NCBI GenBank assembly: GCA_020086605.1
Contig: JACBWW010000016.1
Coordinates: 18,728,412-18,792,411, forward strand
DNA length: 64,000 bases
Source: Lanius collurio
Lineage: Eukaryota; Chordata; Aves; Passeriformes; Laniidae
Direction: 5' to 3'
Shown here piece by piece: positions 61,897 to 64,000 of the stretch; position 1 is the first letter of the stretch, and every line of letters begins with the position of its first letter. Position numbers and translations under genes: made by a program. The notes below the pieces were generated by a model, which made no database searches, was not told the origin of the DNA, and saw only the letters and a list, made by a program, of their open reading frames with translations.

Positions 61897-64000
61897 AGTG
61901 TGTGGGGGCAGACGGCTCCTTCAGACGCTCCTGGCTCCTCTTGTCGGGTTTGCCTCCAGCGTGGCTGTTGCCTGGGCCCCGCTGGGCAGTGCATTTATAG
62001 TGTGGCACTTTGTCCTTCCTGCCAAAGGAAGAGAGAGAGGACAGGTGTTGTCAGACACTGTTCCAGCAGCAGGTAAGAGTGTGTGGGGTGGGCTCTGAGG
62101 AGAAGCCACGTGTGAAGTCTCACAGAAAATTGCATCTGCAAGGAAAGCTTTGGCAGCTCGAGACAAATTAGAGGTGGCTAAAGACCAGCTGGTCCCATCC
62201 TTCTCTGGCCAGAGCAGGGTTAGTCCTTCCAGGAGGCTTCAAGGGCTTTCTGCTAGCTCTGAGCTCCCCAAGAGAAGGGTCCCATTGCTTCCCTTTGGGT
62301 GAGGTGCTTCCCACTGTTTTCTCCCACTGAGGTTCCTGTGCCCCTGAAATATTTCCCTTCATTTCTGCTCATGAAGAGCCCTCCTCTCACTGAGAATATT
62401 TCCTTCTGGGGCACATGTCATTCACAGGAGGGCTGGGTTCACACATCTGCTCACAGCTGGATTGTCCCTGCTGCCAGGGATGTTCACAGCTGGGCCAGAG
62501 TCTTTAGGGACAGACCCTGACTGTGGCCATGGAACACCCAGCACCTGACACACTATGCCAGCACTTCCAGCATCCAGACTAGTGTCTTCAAAGACGCCAC
62601 AAAGATGTCATACTGCTATTTCCCTGTGCCCATAACTCCAGTTATCTAACTCCAATTATCTAGCAGTCATTGCCAAACTTCAGTTGTCAGTATAGTTTGG
62701 AGTGTGGCATTTGCAGTGCCCCTTTCAGGCTGCAGCCCCAGCAGAGCTGTGCCAGTTTTATAACTGGCCTCCAAAGGAGCAGGGTTATGCTGCACACAAA
62801 GTACTTTCTGCAGTGATGCCCCAGGAGTTCACAGGGTAAGAACTGAGCTCTTCACAACCCAGCACCACAGAACCAGCTCCCCAGCTTCCCACAGCTTATC
62901 TGCTGGAAAGACTTCCTTTGTAACACTTCAGTTCCTGATAAGGAACTGAATAAGTCTCACTACTTGTTTCCCAGACAAAGCATTCCTCTGTGTGTGTGTT
63001 TACAGTGTGCATGATGAATTTTTGCTACTTTAAGGAAAAGTAAATCTCTATTATCAGTTAATTCTGTAACATTTCTGTTCTATTTACTTATAAAGCCTTT
63101 TTGCTCAGAGGCCTTAATTAAAATCCTTCATCTCACAGCCCAGATCTCTTGCTGCCTCTCCTCCCTCCAGGTCCTGACACACTGGTCACAGCAAGATAGT
63201 CACAAGTGACCAGACAGCCTCAGCCCTGGTCTGTCTGGGCAGAGCCAGGCCTGGGGAGAAGGGGTCACAACTCACACCATTGTGTCCAGAGGCCTCACTT
63301 GATGAGAGGCTGAATGGCAAAGGGTGTGGGTCCTGCAGCACCATCCCTTGTTCAGGGAGGCTCATCCAGCACCAGGATATCCCAGAGCAGGGACCTTCAC
63401 TTCACAGCCCCTGCCAGCACTGGTGGCTCTCACTGGGACTGAAAAGCTGTCTGTCAGACAAACACTGGGACCAGGAGCCAGAGGAATCAGCTTTGGCTAC
63501 CCTATAATCCTGCCTGTGGAGTTCCAGTGGAGAGTGGGATCCCTGCACACTCACCCCAGAGCAGCACCATCTCTGAGCAGCCATCACCATCCCCTGCAGA
63601 AACAACTCTTGGCAGCTGCTTCTTTGAAAAAGCAGCAAACCCCAACTGTCCATTCCCATCCCAAGGAAGGTAATCAAACTGTGCTGTCAGTGTTGCTCAC
63701 ACCAGCCAAAGGGGCTCCAGTGACTCTTCAGGGTGCCCTGTCAGGCAGCTCTTGGCCCCCCAGCCATGCCTTGCCAACTTTGTTCATTTTCCCCCACTGC
63801 TATGGCAGGACACAAATGAGAGGGTCCTCTCCTCGTGCCTGATCTGCTCTTTGAGCTCTGTCTGCTCCCTCCAAGATCAGTTATTTGTATTCCCCAGGGC
63901 AGCTGCAGACCCTGGGCAGGCTGGTGGTGCTGTACCAAACCCTCCTGAGACGCTCACGCTGGGAAGGAGCTGTCTGTCACACATCAAAAGTGAAGTGACC

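Larger units (their letters stand above)
57939..64000. other. Intergenic stretch 4, no gene recognised
   Basis: 6 kb, GC-richer toward the right edge. It carries the TA, CTCCT and A-run microsatellites and a 10-bp hairpin at 62927-62950. Open frames such as 63324-63842 (172 codons, plus) show no known domain and look like chance frames in GC-rich DNA. A partial gene entering from the right edge cannot be excluded. Confidence 0.45.

Noticed and set aside
63324..63842. 172-codon open frame on the plus strand near the right edge
   Set aside because: GC-richer, proline- and serine-heavy, with long open frames in several registers and on both strands. No domain seen, so probably chance.
1..64000. 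CRISPR array, prokaryotic operon, phage or endogenous retrovirus
   Set aside because: No regularly spaced repeats, no dense same-strand frames, no LTR pair, and no gag/pol/env frame of meaningful length were seen.

Overview
The window looks like vertebrate nuclear DNA, most probably from a bird. It has interrupted genes with GT/AG introns, one CpG island, low repeat density, and truncated CR1 LINE copies that all end in the typical sauropsid 3' tail. I find no bacterial, viral or organellar gene, no RNA gene and no CRISPR array. Species cannot be read from the sequence.

Left part (about 1.0-37.4 kb, minus strand): one complete gene, SPATA6 (spermatogenesis associated 6), rebuilt by hand from 13 coding exons. 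All exons have GT/AG borders, the reading phases agree from exon to exon, and the predicted protein is 467 residues. In mammals SPATA6 is needed to build the sperm connecting piece that joins head and tail. The gene is compact here, about 36 kb. Its introns hold only simple repeats, two short tandem duplications, a palindrome, one certain CR1 scrap and perhaps one older LINE remnant.

Middle (about 37.09-37.63 kb): a CpG island holding SPATA6 exon 1 and its promoter. Fifty-seven bases upstream of the start codon is a near-perfect RFX X-box overlapping a MYB-type site, with a second MYB-type site nearby. That fits control by the spermatogenic regulators RFX2 and A-MYB. On the other strand of the island an ATG in a strong context is followed 11 bases later by a consensus splice donor, so the promoter may be bidirectional.

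Right part (about 37.6-64 kb): roughly 26 kb with no coding exon that I can support. It contains two further CR1 3' ends, a LINE reverse-transcriptase remnant still open over about 120 codons, a three-copy 63-64 bp minisatellite, a perfect 18-bp inverted repeat, several microsatellites, and AT-rich blocks with dense homeodomain-type motifs that look like conserved non-coding elements. In human the gene beyond SPATA6's 5' end is AGBL4, but I could not recognise any AGBL4 exon, so the identity of this stretch remains open.
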